Below, one piece after another: positions 28,662-36,757 of a stretch of DNA of 64,000 nucleotides. How positions within the stretch are numbered: position 1 is the first letter of the stretch; the number at the start of each line of letters is the position of its first letter. The notes beneath the pieces were generated by a model. That model searched no databases. It saw nothing but the letters and a program-made list of their open reading frames with translations, and was not told the DNA's origin. Location of the stretch: assembly GCF_036347055.1 (NCBI RefSeq), contig NZ_CP108882.1, positions 3,175,001 through 3,239,000 on the forward strand, read 5' to 3'. Origin of the DNA: Streptomyces sp. NBC_00820 (GTDB taxonomy: Bacteria > Actinomycetota > Actinomycetes > Streptomycetales > Streptomycetaceae). The position numbers and the translations under genes were made by a program.

Positions 28662-29258
28662 TCAGGCCGTCAGGTGTCCCGTGTCGTTCCAGCTCTCGAT
28701 CGCCGGTTCGCCGTAGGCCCAGCCCAGCACCGACAGCGAGGTCGGGTTCAGTCGGATCCGCGCCGCGAAGTCCAGCGGCAGGCCCAGCCACCGGGCACCG
28801 ATGGACCGCAGGATGTGGCCGTGGGCGAAGATCAGGACGTCGCGGTCGGCGGAGCGGGCCCAGGAGACCACCTCGTCCGCGCGGGCGGTGACCTCGGCGA
28901 GGCTCTCGCCCCCGGGGACGGCGTCCCGCCAGATCAGCCAGCCGGGCCGCACGGCCTGGATCTCCGCGGGCGTCATGCCCTCGTACGCGCCGTAGTCCCA
29001 CTCCATCAGCGCGTCCCAGGTCTCCGCCCGCCCACCGAACCCGGCCAGCTCGCACGTCTCACGCGCGCGTACCAGCGGACTGGTCCGCACCTCGGCCGCC
29101 GACAGCCCGTCCAGGGGAGCCCGGTGCAGGCGCTCGCCGAGCAGCTTGGCACCCCGGCGGCCCTCCTCCAGCAGCGGTACGTCGGTCCTGCCGGTGTGCT
29201 TGCCGGACAGCGACCACTCCGTCTGTCCGTGCCGGGCCAGCAGGATGCGCGGTGCCAT
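28662..29258 (-). CDS. Histidine phosphatase family protein (phosphoglycerate-mutase-like)
   Basis: A 198-residue cytoplasmic phosphatase. The catalytic RHG motif is at the N-terminus ([22 protein letters not shown]); the second His is in [10 protein letters not shown] and the acid region is [10 protein letters not shown]. Length and order match the broad-specificity branch (acid phosphatase/PhoE-like) rather than glycolytic PGM. The ATG at 29258 has GGAAGG 7 nt upstream. Its 3' end abuts the 99-bp tandem repeat. Substrate unknown; candidates are sugar phosphates or nucleotide-like metabolites. Confidence 0.87.
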   Translation of the reverse strand: MAPRILLARHGQTEWSLSGKHTGRTDVPLLEEGRRGAKLLGERLHRAPLDGLSAAEVRTSPLVRARETCELAGFGGRAETWDALMEWDYGAYEGMTPAEIQAVRPGWLIWRDAVPGGESLAEVTARADEVVSWARSADRDVLIFAHGHILRSIGARWLGLPLDFAARIRLNPTSLSVLGWAYGEPAIESWNDTGHLTA

Positions 29259-29477
29259 GGGTGACCTTCCGAAGGAGAGAACAGGGGAGACCAGAGGCCG
29301 GATCCCTCCATCATCGCGCACCCCGGACCGGGGCAACCCGCCGGGCGATCTCCGCGTCTTTGAGTGCTGGAGCCCGTACTCACGGCGATCGGGACACCGT
29401 AGGGTGACACGGTCGCCCGGACGGGCGCGCCGCACGGCAGCGGCGGAACGCAACAGCAGAAGGGGGAGGGCGATCGG

Positions 29478-30443
29478 ATGGCGGCGACCGAGACACCGGG
29501 CACCGAGGTGACCCCTCGACCCCGGCTGCGCTGGTGGACCGAACTGCCACTGATACTGCTGGTCTACGGCTGCTACTCGGCCGGCCGCCTCCTCGCGCGC
29601 GGAAACGTCGGCGGCGCCGTCGACCACGGCCTGGCGATCCTGCGCTTCGAGCAGGCCCTGCACCTCAACGCCGAGCACCCGCTGAACCGTTTGTTCACGC
29701 GCGAGCCCTGGCTGGGCGTGCCGGCCGACTTCTGGTACGCCTCGCTGCACTACCTGGTGACGCCCGCGATCCTGGTCTGGCTGTTCAGGACCCGCGCCGC
29801 GCACTACAGGGCGGCCCGCACCTGGTTGATGTCGTCCACCTTCCTCGGCCTCATCGGTTTCACCCTGCTGCCCACCTGCCCGCCCCGCCTGCTCTCCGCG
29901 GGCCACGGGTTCGTGGACACCATGGCCCACTACAGCGCGTACGGCTGGTGGGGCGGCGAGGCCAGCGCGCCGCGCGGCATGGGCGCCATGACCAACCAGT
30001 ACGCCGCGATGCCGAGCCTGCACGTCGGCTGGGCGCTGTGGTGCGGGGTCATGCTGTGGCGGCACGGCGGCACGCGCGTGGCGAAGGTCCTCGGCGTCCT
30101 GTACCCGCTGCTGACCGCGATCATCGTCATGGGCACCGCCAACCACTACTTCCTGGACGCGGTCGCGGGCGTGGCGGTGATGGGCGCCGGGTTCCTGATC
30201 GCGCCGCGTCTGATGCGCGCGGCCGATCTGGTGCGGGCCCGCCTGCAGGCCCGCCCGTACCCCCGTACCCTCGCGGTCACGGCCGTCCCGGACGACGCGG
30301 ACGCCCCGATTGTCAGTGGCGGATGCCAGACTTCCGCGGGTGAGCGAATTCCACGGCAGCGCGAGTCGCGGCTCGGCGCCGCGGCCGAACCGGACGCCTC
30401 CCCCAGCGACGCGGGCGAAGGCGCTCCGACACCGGCTCGCTGA
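29478..30443 (+). CDS. PAP2-superfamily membrane phosphatase/phosphotransferase
   Basis: A 321-residue inner membrane protein with about six helices. The PAP2 signature pieces are present: the C2 motif [13 protein letters not shown] and the C3 motif [11 protein letters not shown], with an [12 protein letters not shown] segment typical of the Aur1/Ipt1-like branch. Members act on lipid phosphates or transfer inositol phosphate head groups at the outer face of the membrane. The ATG at 29478 follows AGGGGGAGGG. The last ~35 residues are low-complexity and read through the promoter and first ~100 bases of the next gene, which is a different frame; this overlap is unusually long. Confidence 0.85.
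   Translation: MAATETPGTEVTPRPRLRWWTELPLILLVYGCYSAGRLLARGNVGGAVDHGLAILRFEQALHLNAEHPLNRLFTREPWLGVPADFWYASLHYLVTPAILVWLFRTRAAHYRAARTWLMSSTFLGLIGFTLLPTCPPRLLSAGHGFVDTMAHYSAYGWWGGEASAPRGMGAMTNQYAAMPSLHVGWALWCGVMLWRHGGTRVAKVLGVLYPLLTAIIVMGTANHYFLDAVAGVAVMGAGFLIAPRLMRAADLVRARLQARPYPRTLAVTAVPDDADAPIVSGGCQTSAGERIPRQRESRLGAAAEPDASPSDAGEGAPTPAR
30310..30332 (+). promoter_or_regulatory. Candidate PafBC-type DNA-damage promoter
   Basis: TTGTCAGTG (30310-30318), an 8-nt spacer and CAGACT (30327-30332) fit the RecA-independent damage promoter motif TTGTCRGTG-N8-TANNNT, with one change (C for the first T). The last T lies 8 nt before a GTG start at 30340, so transcription would begin at or next to the start codon, giving a leaderless mRNA. 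Confidence 0.78.
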
Positions 30444-31551
30444 GCTGCGCGGTCCCGACGTACCGGCCAAGGCCCTGGACGCGCGCGCCCTCGCGGCGCT
30501 CGCGGCGAACCCGGGGTGCCACAGGCGCGCGATCCTGGACGGCGCCGGAGTGGACAAGGCGGCGCTGGCGAGCGCGCTGGGCGCGCCGTCGGCCTTCGGT
30601 CAGTCGCAGTTCGCCCTGACCCGGGGCAACGCGTTCGAGGCACGGGTGAAGGCGGACGGCGGCGCGGAGCTGCTGCGCCTCGCGCACTCCCGGCTGGACC
30701 CGGGCGCCGAGCCGCCCGCCTCGGCCGCCGCCGTGCCCGACCTGGGCGCGCCCGGCCCCGAGGGGCGTACGGCCCGTACGGCGCTGGCGTTGCGCGAGGC
30801 CGTGGACTCGGGCGGCTGGACGCTGCTGGACCACCCGATGCTGGCCCTGGACGTGGCCGGCTCGCCGGCGTTCCTGGAGCCGGACGCGGTGGTGGTGCAT
30901 CCGGACGGCGTCTGGACGGTCGTGGAGATCAAGTCGTTCCCGATGCTGGACGGGGCGGCGGACCCGGCGAAGGTGGGCGCGGCCGCCCGGCAGGCCGCGG
31001 TGTACGTGCTGGCGCTGGAGCAGGTCGCGGCCCGGCTCGACCCGGCCCCCCAAGTCCGCCACCAGGTGCTGCTGGTGTGCCCGAAGGACTTCTCCAACCT
31101 CGCCACCGCCTCCGTGGTCGACGTGCGCAAGCAGCGCGCGGTCACCGCCCGGCAGCTGGCCCGGCTCACCCGGGTCGAGGAGATCGCCGACGACCTGCCC
31201 GAGGGCGTCTGCTTCGCGCCGGACCGGCCGGCCGAGGAGCTGACGGCCGCCGTCGGGGCGGTCCCGGCCGCGTACGCGCCGGAGTGCCTGTCGGCCTGCG
31301 AACTGGCCTTCCACTGCAGGGAACGCTCCCGCGCGGCCGACGCCGTGACCCGGCTCGGCCGCCCCCTGCGCGCCGAACTGGGCGGCCTGACCACGGTCAC
31401 CGACGTCCTCGCGGCGGCCCGGGGCGAGAGCGGCGACCCGGACGACCCGGCGGTGGCGGCCCTGCGCCGGGCTGCCGCCCTCCGCGCCGAGGCACTCCGG
31501 GTCGTGGCCCCGCGTACCGAGGCCCCCGGGGAGGCGCTGCCGTGCCCCTGA
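30340..31551 (+). CDS. Fe-S cluster PD-(D/E)XK nuclease (RecB/Cas4/Dna2-like)
   Basis: A 403-residue predicted DNA nuclease. The PD-(D/E)XK core is [21 protein letters not shown] with D182, E196 and K198, followed by [12 protein letters not shown], the helix holding the usual QxxxY motif. Four cysteines fit the iron-sulfur staple of Cas4, AddB and Dna2 nucleases: C60 in NPGCHRRAI before the core, then C316-x3-C320-x5-C326 at the C-terminus ([11 protein letters not shown]). The start is GTG at 30340, set by the damage-type promoter just upstream (leaderless); earlier in-frame starts exist at 30310 and 30316 but lie in the promoter. It is followed by an unknown protein and an SF1 helicase, so it is probably the nuclease arm of a repair or end-processing complex. 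Confidence 0.85.
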   Translation: MSEFHGSASRGSAPRPNRTPPPATRAKALRHRLAELRGPDVPAKALDARALAALAANPGCHRRAILDGAGVDKAALASALGAPSAFGQSQFALTRGNAFEARVKADGGAELLRLAHSRLDPGAEPPASAAAVPDLGAPGPEGRTARTALALREAVDSGGWTLLDHPMLALDVAGSPAFLEPDAVVVHPDGVWTVVEIKSFPMLDGAADPAKVGAAARQAAVYVLALEQVAARLDPAPQVRHQVLLVCPKDFSNLATASVVDVRKQRAVTARQLARLTRVEEIADDLPEGVCFAPDRPAEELTAAVGAVPAAYAPECLSACELAFHCRERSRAADAVTRLGRPLRAELGGLTTVTDVLAAARGESGDPDDPAVAALRRAAALRAEALRVVAPRTEAPGEALPCP

Positions 31552-31775
31552 CCTCAACCCCGGCCCACCCGAAGCCCGCAGACTGCACCGTCCACCACCC
31601 CGCCCACCGGCACCACTGCCACCCCCGCCGCAGCCTCCGCACCCCCGGGGGCCACCGCGGAGGCGCTGCCGTGTCCCTGACGGCCATCTCGCCCACCACC
31701 ACCGACCAGGCCGGCACCCCCTCGACGGCCACCCCGCGCACCGAGGCTCTCGCGGAGGCGACCCCGTGTCCCTGA
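31542..31775 (+). CDS. Possible small coupling ORF between nuclease and second gene
   Basis: A 77-residue reading frame that starts with GTG inside the last codons of the nuclease gene and stops inside the start of the next gene, with GGGGAGG upstream. Its end (PRTEALAEATPCP) repeats the end of the nuclease protein ([13 protein letters not shown]). Composition is Pro/His/Thr-rich and unlike a folded domain. It may be only a by-product of a local duplication, or may couple translation across the gap. Confidence 0.3.
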   Translation: MPLTSTPAHPKPADCTVHHPAHRHHCHPRRSLRTPGGHRGGAAVSLTAISPTTTDQAGTPSTATPRTEALAEATPCP

Positions 31776-33481
31776 TCACCACCCTGGCCCGTCTGGAGGC
31801 CGTCAGCACCGGCCGGGCCCAGCCCGCCGCGACCGTCCGGCACCGCCATCTGTCCGACCGGCCGCTGGTGTTCGTGCCGCTGACCACCGCCGGTGAGGCC
31901 GGTGCCCCGCTCGGCGCGCTGGTCGGCACCGACCGGGACGCCCCGCGTCTGCTGGTGGTGCCGCAGCCCCGTGACCGCGACCTGCGCTTCGCGTTCCTCA
32001 CCGAACTCGCCGACGTCGTCCTGCCGTACATCGACGCCCACGCCGACGACGTCGAGGCGGCCGAGCGCACCGAGACCGACCCGGAGACGGGCAAGCGGGT
32101 CAAGGTCGAGGCCGAGCTGTGCGCGGACGCGCCCCAGCTGGTGGTGCCGAGCCGGGCGGGCCTGGACCTCGTACGGCTGCTCGGCCGGTCCATGCGGTTC
32201 CGGCGCACCGCCGAGCAGGACCCGGAGACGCCGTACCCGGCGCCGCCCCGGGTCCCGCTGCTGGGCCGCTGGCTGACCCACTACGGGGAGCGGTCCCGGG
32301 TGCCCGGCTCGTCCCTCCTGCTGGCCCTCACCGAGGTGCTGACCCGGCACTGGGCGACCGGCCAGTCCGGTCTGGAGGACCAGCACCTGGGCGCGCTCCT
32401 CGCCTGGATCGATCCTCCGGCGGACCCGGGGGACCCCCGGCGGGCGGTGTCCGGCGCCGAGGCCGCCCACCGGGCCGAACTCGCGCGCGACGCCGACGGC
32501 CAGCTGCTGTGCCCGCCGGCCGGACCGGCCACCGACCCCGCCTTCGACAACAAGCTGCTGGCCCCGGCGATCGAGCGCTACGACCGCGCGCGTACCGCCC
32601 TGGCCGCCGCCGAGGACGCTCTGGAGGCCGACGACCGGCTGGCCGCGCTCACCGCGGCCGAGCGGCACATCCGCGACCTGGTGGAGAGTCGTACGCGGCC
32701 CACCTGGGACGCGGTGTGGCGGGGCCTGGACCTGTTGCGGGCGCTGCCGGAGGGCGGGCACGTGGTGGAGCGGTGGACCAGGGACCGCTGGTCGTTCACC
32801 GGCCACCGCGACCGGGTCGTGGCCGGCGAGCCCCCTCAGCCGCGCCGCGACGACGCGGTGACGGCGGCGAACAAGCTCGCCACGCGCGAGCGCGAGCAGG
32901 CCCGGCTGGAGGCGCAGGAGGCGCTGGACGACCCGCTGGTGATGGCGGGGCGGCGGCTGGCCGGTGAGGCCTTCGCGGGCGAGGTGACCGATGTCGTCAT
33001 GGCGTACAGCGAGGGCAAGCGGCCGAGCCCGCGCCCGCTGGTGACCGTCCGGACGGACGACCGGCCGCATCTGGCGGAGCGCGCGAAGGTGTACCGCTCG
33101 CTGGGCGGCAAGCCGCAGGCGGCGGAGTTCGTGGGCTGGGAGGCGGCCGAGGGCGACGCCCCCGACAGCCCCGACGCCCCCGACAGCCCCGACGGCCCCG
33201 ACGATCACAGTGGCCACAGCGGTCACAGCAGCAGCGGTCACAGCGGCAGTGGCGGTTCCGTCGTCCTGCGGATCGTGGACAAGATGGGCCGGGGCAAGGA
33301 GCCCGCGGCCGGTTCGGTGCCGGAGAAGGGCGACACGCTCTGCTTCACCCTCTTCGAGCACGAGCAGCGCGGCGGGGCGAAGCTGCCCGACCCGGAGGAG
33401 ACCCCGTGGACGCACGGCGGACCGCCGGGCGAGTCCGTGCCGGAGGCCGCCGACACCATGACCGAGGAGGACGTCCTGTGA
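31766..33481 (+). CDS. Unknown protein of nuclease-helicase cluster
   Basis: A 571-residue soluble protein with no family I can name. It contains LVFVPLTTAGEAGAPLGALVG near the start, a long mixed alpha/beta central part (AQLVVPSRAGLDLVRLLGRSMRFR, WDAVWRGLDLLRALP) and a charged helical segment (KLATREREQARLEAQEALD). A Ser/His/Gly/Asp low-complexity stretch (about 470-490, DHSGHSGHSSSGHS) follows, then a C-terminal domain VVLRIVDKMGRGKEPAAGS ... GDTLCFTLFEHEQ. The GTG at 31766 has GGAGG 7 nt upstream. It overlaps the helicase start by 4 nt (coupled), so it likely acts with the nuclease and helicase, perhaps as a DNA-binding or bridging subunit. Confidence 0.75.
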   Translation: MSLITTLARLEAVSTGRAQPAATVRHRHLSDRPLVFVPLTTAGEAGAPLGALVGTDRDAPRLLVVPQPRDRDLRFAFLTELADVVLPYIDAHADDVEAAERTETDPETGKRVKVEAELCADAPQLVVPSRAGLDLVRLLGRSMRFRRTAEQDPETPYPAPPRVPLLGRWLTHYGERSRVPGSSLLLALTEVLTRHWATGQSGLEDQHLGALLAWIDPPADPGDPRRAVSGAEAAHRAELARDADGQLLCPPAGPATDPAFDNKLLAPAIERYDRARTALAAAEDALEADDRLAALTAAERHIRDLVESRTRPTWDAVWRGLDLLRALPEGGHVVERWTRDRWSFTGHRDRVVAGEPPQPRRDDAVTAANKLATREREQARLEAQEALDDPLVMAGRRLAGEAFAGEVTDVVMAYSEGKRPSPRPLVTVRTDDRPHLAERAKVYRSLGGKPQAAEFVGWEAAEGDAPDSPDAPDSPDGPDDHSGHSGHSSSGHSGSGGSVVLRIVDKMGRGKEPAAGSVPEKGDTLCFTLFEHEQRGGAKLPDPEETPWTHGGPPGESVPEAADTMTEEDVL

Positions 33482-34815
33482 CGACCGTCGACTTCGACCC
33501 CGGGGCCGCGGCGGCACGCGCCACGGACGCGATCCTCCACGACACCCTGCACGGCACCGAGCGGGGCGTGGTGGTCGACTCCCCGCCGGGCGCGGGCAAG
33601 TCCACGCTGGTGGTCCGCGCCGCCCTGGAACTGGCCGACGCCGGACGCCCGTTGATGGTCGTGGCGCAGACCAACGCCCAGGTGGACGACCTGGTCCTGC
33701 GGCTCGCCGAGAAGAACCCCGACCTGCCGGTGGGCCGGCTGCACAGCAGCGACACCGACGCCTACGACAAGGCACTGGACGAACTCCCGAACGTCCGCCC
33801 GTCGGCGAAGGCGGCCGACCTCGGCGGCCTTCCCGTCGTCCTGTCCACGGCCGCGAAGTGGGCGCACGTCACGGTGGACGAGCCGTGGCGGCACGCGATC
33901 GTGGACGAGGCCTACCAGATGCGCTCGGACTCCCTGCTGGCCGTGGCCGGGCTGTTCGAGCGGGCACTGTTCGTGGGCGACCCGGGTCAGCTGGACCCGT
34001 TCGCGATCGTCGGCAGCGAGCAGTGGGCGGGCCTGTCGTACGACCCGTCGGCCTCCGCCGTGACGACGCTGCTCGCGCACAACCCGGGGCTGCCCCAGCA
34101 CCGGCTGCCGGTCTCCTGGCGGCTGCCGGCCTCCGCGGCGCCGCTGGTCTCGGACGCCTTCTACCCGTACACCCCGTTCCGCAGCGGCACCGGTCACGGC
34201 GACCGCCGGCTGTCCTTCGCCGTCCCCTCGGACGGCACGGGCCCGGACCGGGTGATCGACGAGGCCGCGGAATCCGGCTGGGGCCTGCTGGAGCTGCCCG
34301 CCCGGCACACCCCGCGCACCGATCCGGAGGCGATGCGGGCGGTGGCGGCGGTCGTACGGCGCCTGCTGGACCGCGGCGGCGCGTCGGTGTCCGAACGCTC
34401 GTCGGACCCCGCTCCGCTCACCGCCGACCGCATCGCCGTCGGCACCGCCCACCGCGACCAGGCGGCGGCGGTGCGCGCGGCGCTGGCGGATCTCGGCGTC
34501 GCGGACGTGACGGTCGACACCGCGAACCGCCTCCAGGGCCGCGAGTACGACGTCACGGTCGTCCTCCACCCGCTCTCCGGGCGCCCCGACGCCACCGCCT
34601 TCCACCTGGAGACCGGCCGCCTGTGCGTCCTGGCGTCCCGCCACCGCCACGCCTGCATCGTGGTCTGCCGCGCGGGCGTCGGCGACCTCCTGGACGACTA
34701 CCCGTCCACGGAACCGGTCCAGCTGGGAACGCTGGTGAAGTTTCCCGACGGCTGGGAGGCCAACCACGCGGTGCTGGCACACCTGGCGGAACACCGGGTG
34801 AGCTGGCGCCCCTGA
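33478..34815 (+). CDS. Superfamily 1 DNA/RNA helicase-like ATPase
   Basis: A 445-residue SF1 helicase. Motif I is SPPGAGKST (K41), motif II is HAIVDEAYQM (D143, E144), motif III is FVGDPGQLDP, motif IV is in PVSWRLP, motif V is DTANRLQGREYDVTVV and motif VI is LASRHRHACIVV. The motif II DEAY and the QGREYD motif V place it near the Upf1/Dna2-like SF1B branch rather than UvrD. The protein is short, with few accessory domains. The GTG at 33478 overlaps the previous stop (4 nt) with GGAGG upstream. Together with the Fe-S nuclease this makes a split Dna2-like pair. A 72-bp near-copy of its 3' end lies just downstream. Confidence 0.88.
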   Translation: MTTVDFDPGAAAARATDAILHDTLHGTERGVVVDSPPGAGKSTLVVRAALELADAGRPLMVVAQTNAQVDDLVLRLAEKNPDLPVGRLHSSDTDAYDKALDELPNVRPSAKAADLGGLPVVLSTAAKWAHVTVDEPWRHAIVDEAYQMRSDSLLAVAGLFERALFVGDPGQLDPFAIVGSEQWAGLSYDPSASAVTTLLAHNPGLPQHRLPVSWRLPASAAPLVSDAFYPYTPFRSGTGHGDRRLSFAVPSDGTGPDRVIDEAAESGWGLLELPARHTPRTDPEAMRAVAAVVRRLLDRGGASVSERSSDPAPLTADRIAVGTAHRDQAAAVRAALADLGVADVTVDTANRLQGREYDVTVVLHPLSGRPDATAFHLETGRLCVLASRHRHACIVVCRAGVGDLLDDYPSTEPVQLGTLVKFPDGWEANHAVLAHLAEHRVSWRP

Positions 34816-34911
34816 CCGGGCCGACGGTGCTTCCCCACCCCGCCCCCGGCAACCCCGCCCATCCTCCGGACGGAGTCCGGCACGCCGCCGCAGACGGCCG
34901 AAGAACACAGC

Positions 34912-34983
34912 CCCGACGGCTGGGAGGCCAACCACGCGGTCCTCGCGCACCTGGCGGAACACCGGGTGCCCTGGCGCCCCTGA
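34912..34983 (+). pseudogene. Duplicated 3' end of helicase gene
   Basis: 72 bp ending in TGA match 34744-34815 (the helicase 3' end) with five differences, mostly at third codon positions. It encodes PDGWEANHAVLAHLAEHRV and ends PWRP in place of SWRP. It appears to be the remnant of a second helicase copy or of a partial duplication. The rest of 34816-35103 holds only this and a terminator. Confidence 0.85.
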
Positions 34984-34987
34984 AAAG

Positions 34988-35021
34988 GGACCCCCGCGCG
35001 GTTCCGGAAGCGCCGGGGTCC
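34988..35021 (+). terminator. Terminator hairpin after the nuclease-helicase cluster
   Basis: GGACCCC (34988-34994) pairs with GGGGTCC (35015-35021). An inner GCGC/GCGC stem and a loop follow, and CTCTTG comes after. Confidence 0.7.
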
Positions 35022-35103
35022 TCTTGCGTCCGCGCGAGACAATGGACGGTGGCCCACCTGACGGGAGGCGCCGACCGCAACCGTGCGAGGAGGAGATTAA
35101 GAC

Positions 35104-35475
35104 ATGGCGGAGCCCACGCCGCGTCGGAACGAACCGCGGCTACGCCCCGCGTCCCTGGTCTTCGAGCCCGTGGAGGCGGCCGCGGATCCGGAGCACTTCT
35201 TCGACCTGGAGTCGATCGACGATCCGCGCGCTCTGCTGGCGCGGGCCACGGAGCTGGCCCAGGCGTTCAGCGCGGCGGCCGACCGGGCGATGGAGTTCCA
35301 GGCCGTCGCCGCGGCCCAGCTCGCCGACCCGCGCCGCTTCGACCGGCTGACCCCGGCGGACATCGCCGAGCGGGCGGAGTGGACCGAGGACTACGCGAAG
35401 AAGATGGTGGAGTTCGGGCGCGACCTGCTGCGCGGAGCCGACGCCGAGGGCCGTACCCCCGTCGATCCGGTCTAG
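35104..35475 (+). CDS. Small conserved hypothetical protein
   Basis: A 123-residue soluble protein with a disordered basic/Pro N-terminus and a helical body (FFDLESIDDPRALLARATEL, AFSAAADRAMEFQAVAAAQL, IAERAEWTEDYAKKMVEFGR). No signal peptide, membrane segment or known motif is seen. The ATG at 35104 has GGAGGAG upstream at good spacing, so it is a real gene. The TAG stop is inside the terminal CTAG of the 258-bp element that follows. Function unknown; it may be an independent unit. Confidence 0.78.
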   Translation: MAEPTPRRNEPRLRPASLVFEPVEAAADPEHFFDLESIDDPRALLARATELAQAFSAAADRAMEFQAVAAAQLADPRRFDRLTPADIAERAEWTEDYAKKMVEFGRDLLRGADAEGRTPVDPV

Positions 35476-35729
35476 GGCCTTTCTTCCGGATCAGGCCGGC
35501 TCCGGTCTGCGGTGCCTTCCGGCCGACCCGAGCGGGGTCTGGTGCGTGCAGCTGCAAGGCGGAGGAGGGAGTCGACGCGGCGCGATGGGGGTCCCTCCCT
35601 GCTCGAGCGAAGCCGAGAGCTTGGGGGAGAGTGACGACAACGCCGCTGGGGGTACCCCCTGCTCGCAGAGCTTGGGGGAGTGCGTGCCAGACCCCGCGAC
35701 CCCGGCAAGATCCGGAAGAGAGGCCCTAG
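35472..35729. mobile_element. MITE-like inverted-repeat element, family B
   Basis: 258 bp with 21-bp terminal inverted repeats (CTAGGGCCTTTCTTCCGGAT... at the left; the right end is its complement with one mismatch). It carries no gene. Inside are two direct, hairpin-forming segments of the type TGGGGGTACCCCCTG...AGCTTGGGGGAG (about 35585-35630 and 35648-35682). The left CTAG contains the TAG stop of the gene before it. The remaining 35730-35918 has three GACCGCCCT units and no gene. Confidence 0.82.
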
Positions 35730-35918
35730 CCCCGGCCAGGTCCGGCGGAGCGGCCCCGGTCCGCCTCTGCCGGACCGCCCTGACCGCCCTGACCGCCCTT
35801 GTCCGACCGCCCGCCCGGCATATGCCAGGTGGGCAAGATACTGCCCCCCGCCCCCTCCTGTCCCGGTTTTCCGCAACCCAGGGGAAGCGCGCGCTCACGG
35901 CGGGTACATCTTGACGAC

Positions 35919-36518
35919 ATGAGCAGCGCACCGAACGTCACCTCCGCCACCGCCGACGGGGCCGCCTGGCTCGCCTCCGCCGGCGCTTTCCCGCGCAGCA
36001 CGCGCGCCCTGTGGGAGGAGTGTCCGGACGCTCCGGTCGTGCTGCCCTGCGGCACCGTCTTCGACGTGGTGAACGCCCCGGCGGTCTTCGGCCGCCGGAT
36101 GCTGGACCGGCTGTGGGAAGAGGGGCCGGGCGCCGGACCGGTCGCGGTCCACCGGGGCCGCATGCTGCTGTTCGCCGCACCGGGCACCGCCCAGCGCCTG
36201 CCCTCGCTGCTGACCTGGGAGGAGTGGGGGGCGGCCGGCAGCCGTACGGAGGCCGTACCGCCGCTGCTGTGCCACGGCACCGGAGACGCGGTGACGGTCC
36301 CCGCACCCTGCGGCGACGGCTCCCCCGGCTCCACCCCTGGCCCCACTCCCGGGGGCTCCCGCTGGCTGGTCGCCCCCGACACCCGGCACCCGTGGCTGCC
36401 CGGCCCCGAGGTGCTGCTGTGGGCGGCGGTACGGGCGGCCCGCTCGTGGACGCGGATATCGATTTTTCCTCCCGCCGATCAGGATGCTAATGTCTACGAC
36501 GTCAGCAGGCGCCGCTAG
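35919..36518 (+). CDS. Short prim-pol-like protein reading into a tRNA gene
   Basis: A 199-residue soluble protein of the group annotated in Streptomyces as bifunctional DNA primase/polymerase N-terminal-like. The order is WLASAGAFPRSTRALWEECP, LPCGTVFDVVNAPAVFGRRML, GPVAVHRGRMLLFAAPGTA, then VTVPAP and GSRWLVAPDTRHPWLPGPEV. The catalytic acidic triad of true primases is not clear. The ATG at 35919 lacks a ribosome binding site; a TACATC hexamer 10-15 nt upstream suggests a leaderless mRNA. Its last ~25 codons run over the tRNA-Lys promoter, and the TAG stop (36516-36518) lies inside the tRNA, so the natural C-terminus may have been lost. Confidence 0.68.
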   Translation: MSSAPNVTSATADGAAWLASAGAFPRSTRALWEECPDAPVVLPCGTVFDVVNAPAVFGRRMLDRLWEEGPGAGPVAVHRGRMLLFAAPGTAQRLPSLLTWEEWGAAGSRTEAVPPLLCHGTGDAVTVPAPCGDGSPGSTPGPTPGGSRWLVAPDTRHPWLPGPEVLLWAAVRAARSWTRISIFPPADQDANVYDVSRRR

Positions 36519-36582
36519 CTCAGTTGGTTAGAGCAGCTGACTCTTAATCAGCGGGTCCGGGGTTCGAGTCCCTGGCGGCGCA
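36509..36582 (+). tRNA. tRNA-Lys (CTT anticodon), copy 1
   Basis: 74 nt with acceptor GCGCCGC/GCGGCGC, D-arm AGCTCAGTTGGTTAGAGC, anticodon stem-loop CTGACTCTTAATCAG (anticodon CTT) and T-arm CCGGGGTTCGAGTCCCTGG. It is identical to the copies at 48381 and 52175. A TAATGT -10-like hexamer lies 15 bp upstream. The first bases overlap the stop of the preceding ORF. Confidence 0.97.
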
Positions 36583-36589
36583 CGCGAGG

Positions 36590-36629
36590 GAACGGCCGAC
36601 AGGTTTCGCAAGAAACTTGTCGGCCGTTC
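36590..36629 (+). terminator. Terminator after tRNA-Lys copy 1
   Basis: An 18-bp stem with one G-U pair (36590-36607 with 36612-36629) and a GCAA tetraloop. Confidence 0.92.
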
Positions 36630-36692
36630 TCGTATGCCTGGACACTCACCCGGCGGTGCGGCCCGCTCCCACCCGGACAGCCCCCTCACAGC

Positions 36693-36757
36693 CCGGCAAC
36701 TCAGCCTCAGCCCGGCAGCTCGGCTCGGCAGCTCAGCCCGGCAGCTCAGCCCGGCAG
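36693..36757. repeat. Short tandem repeat at protease 3' end
   Basis: Several copies of CAGCCCGGCAGCT-like units (about 13-15 bp). The stop codon of the M6 protease gene (36746-36748) lies within them, so unit changes could move the protein end. Confidence 0.7.
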
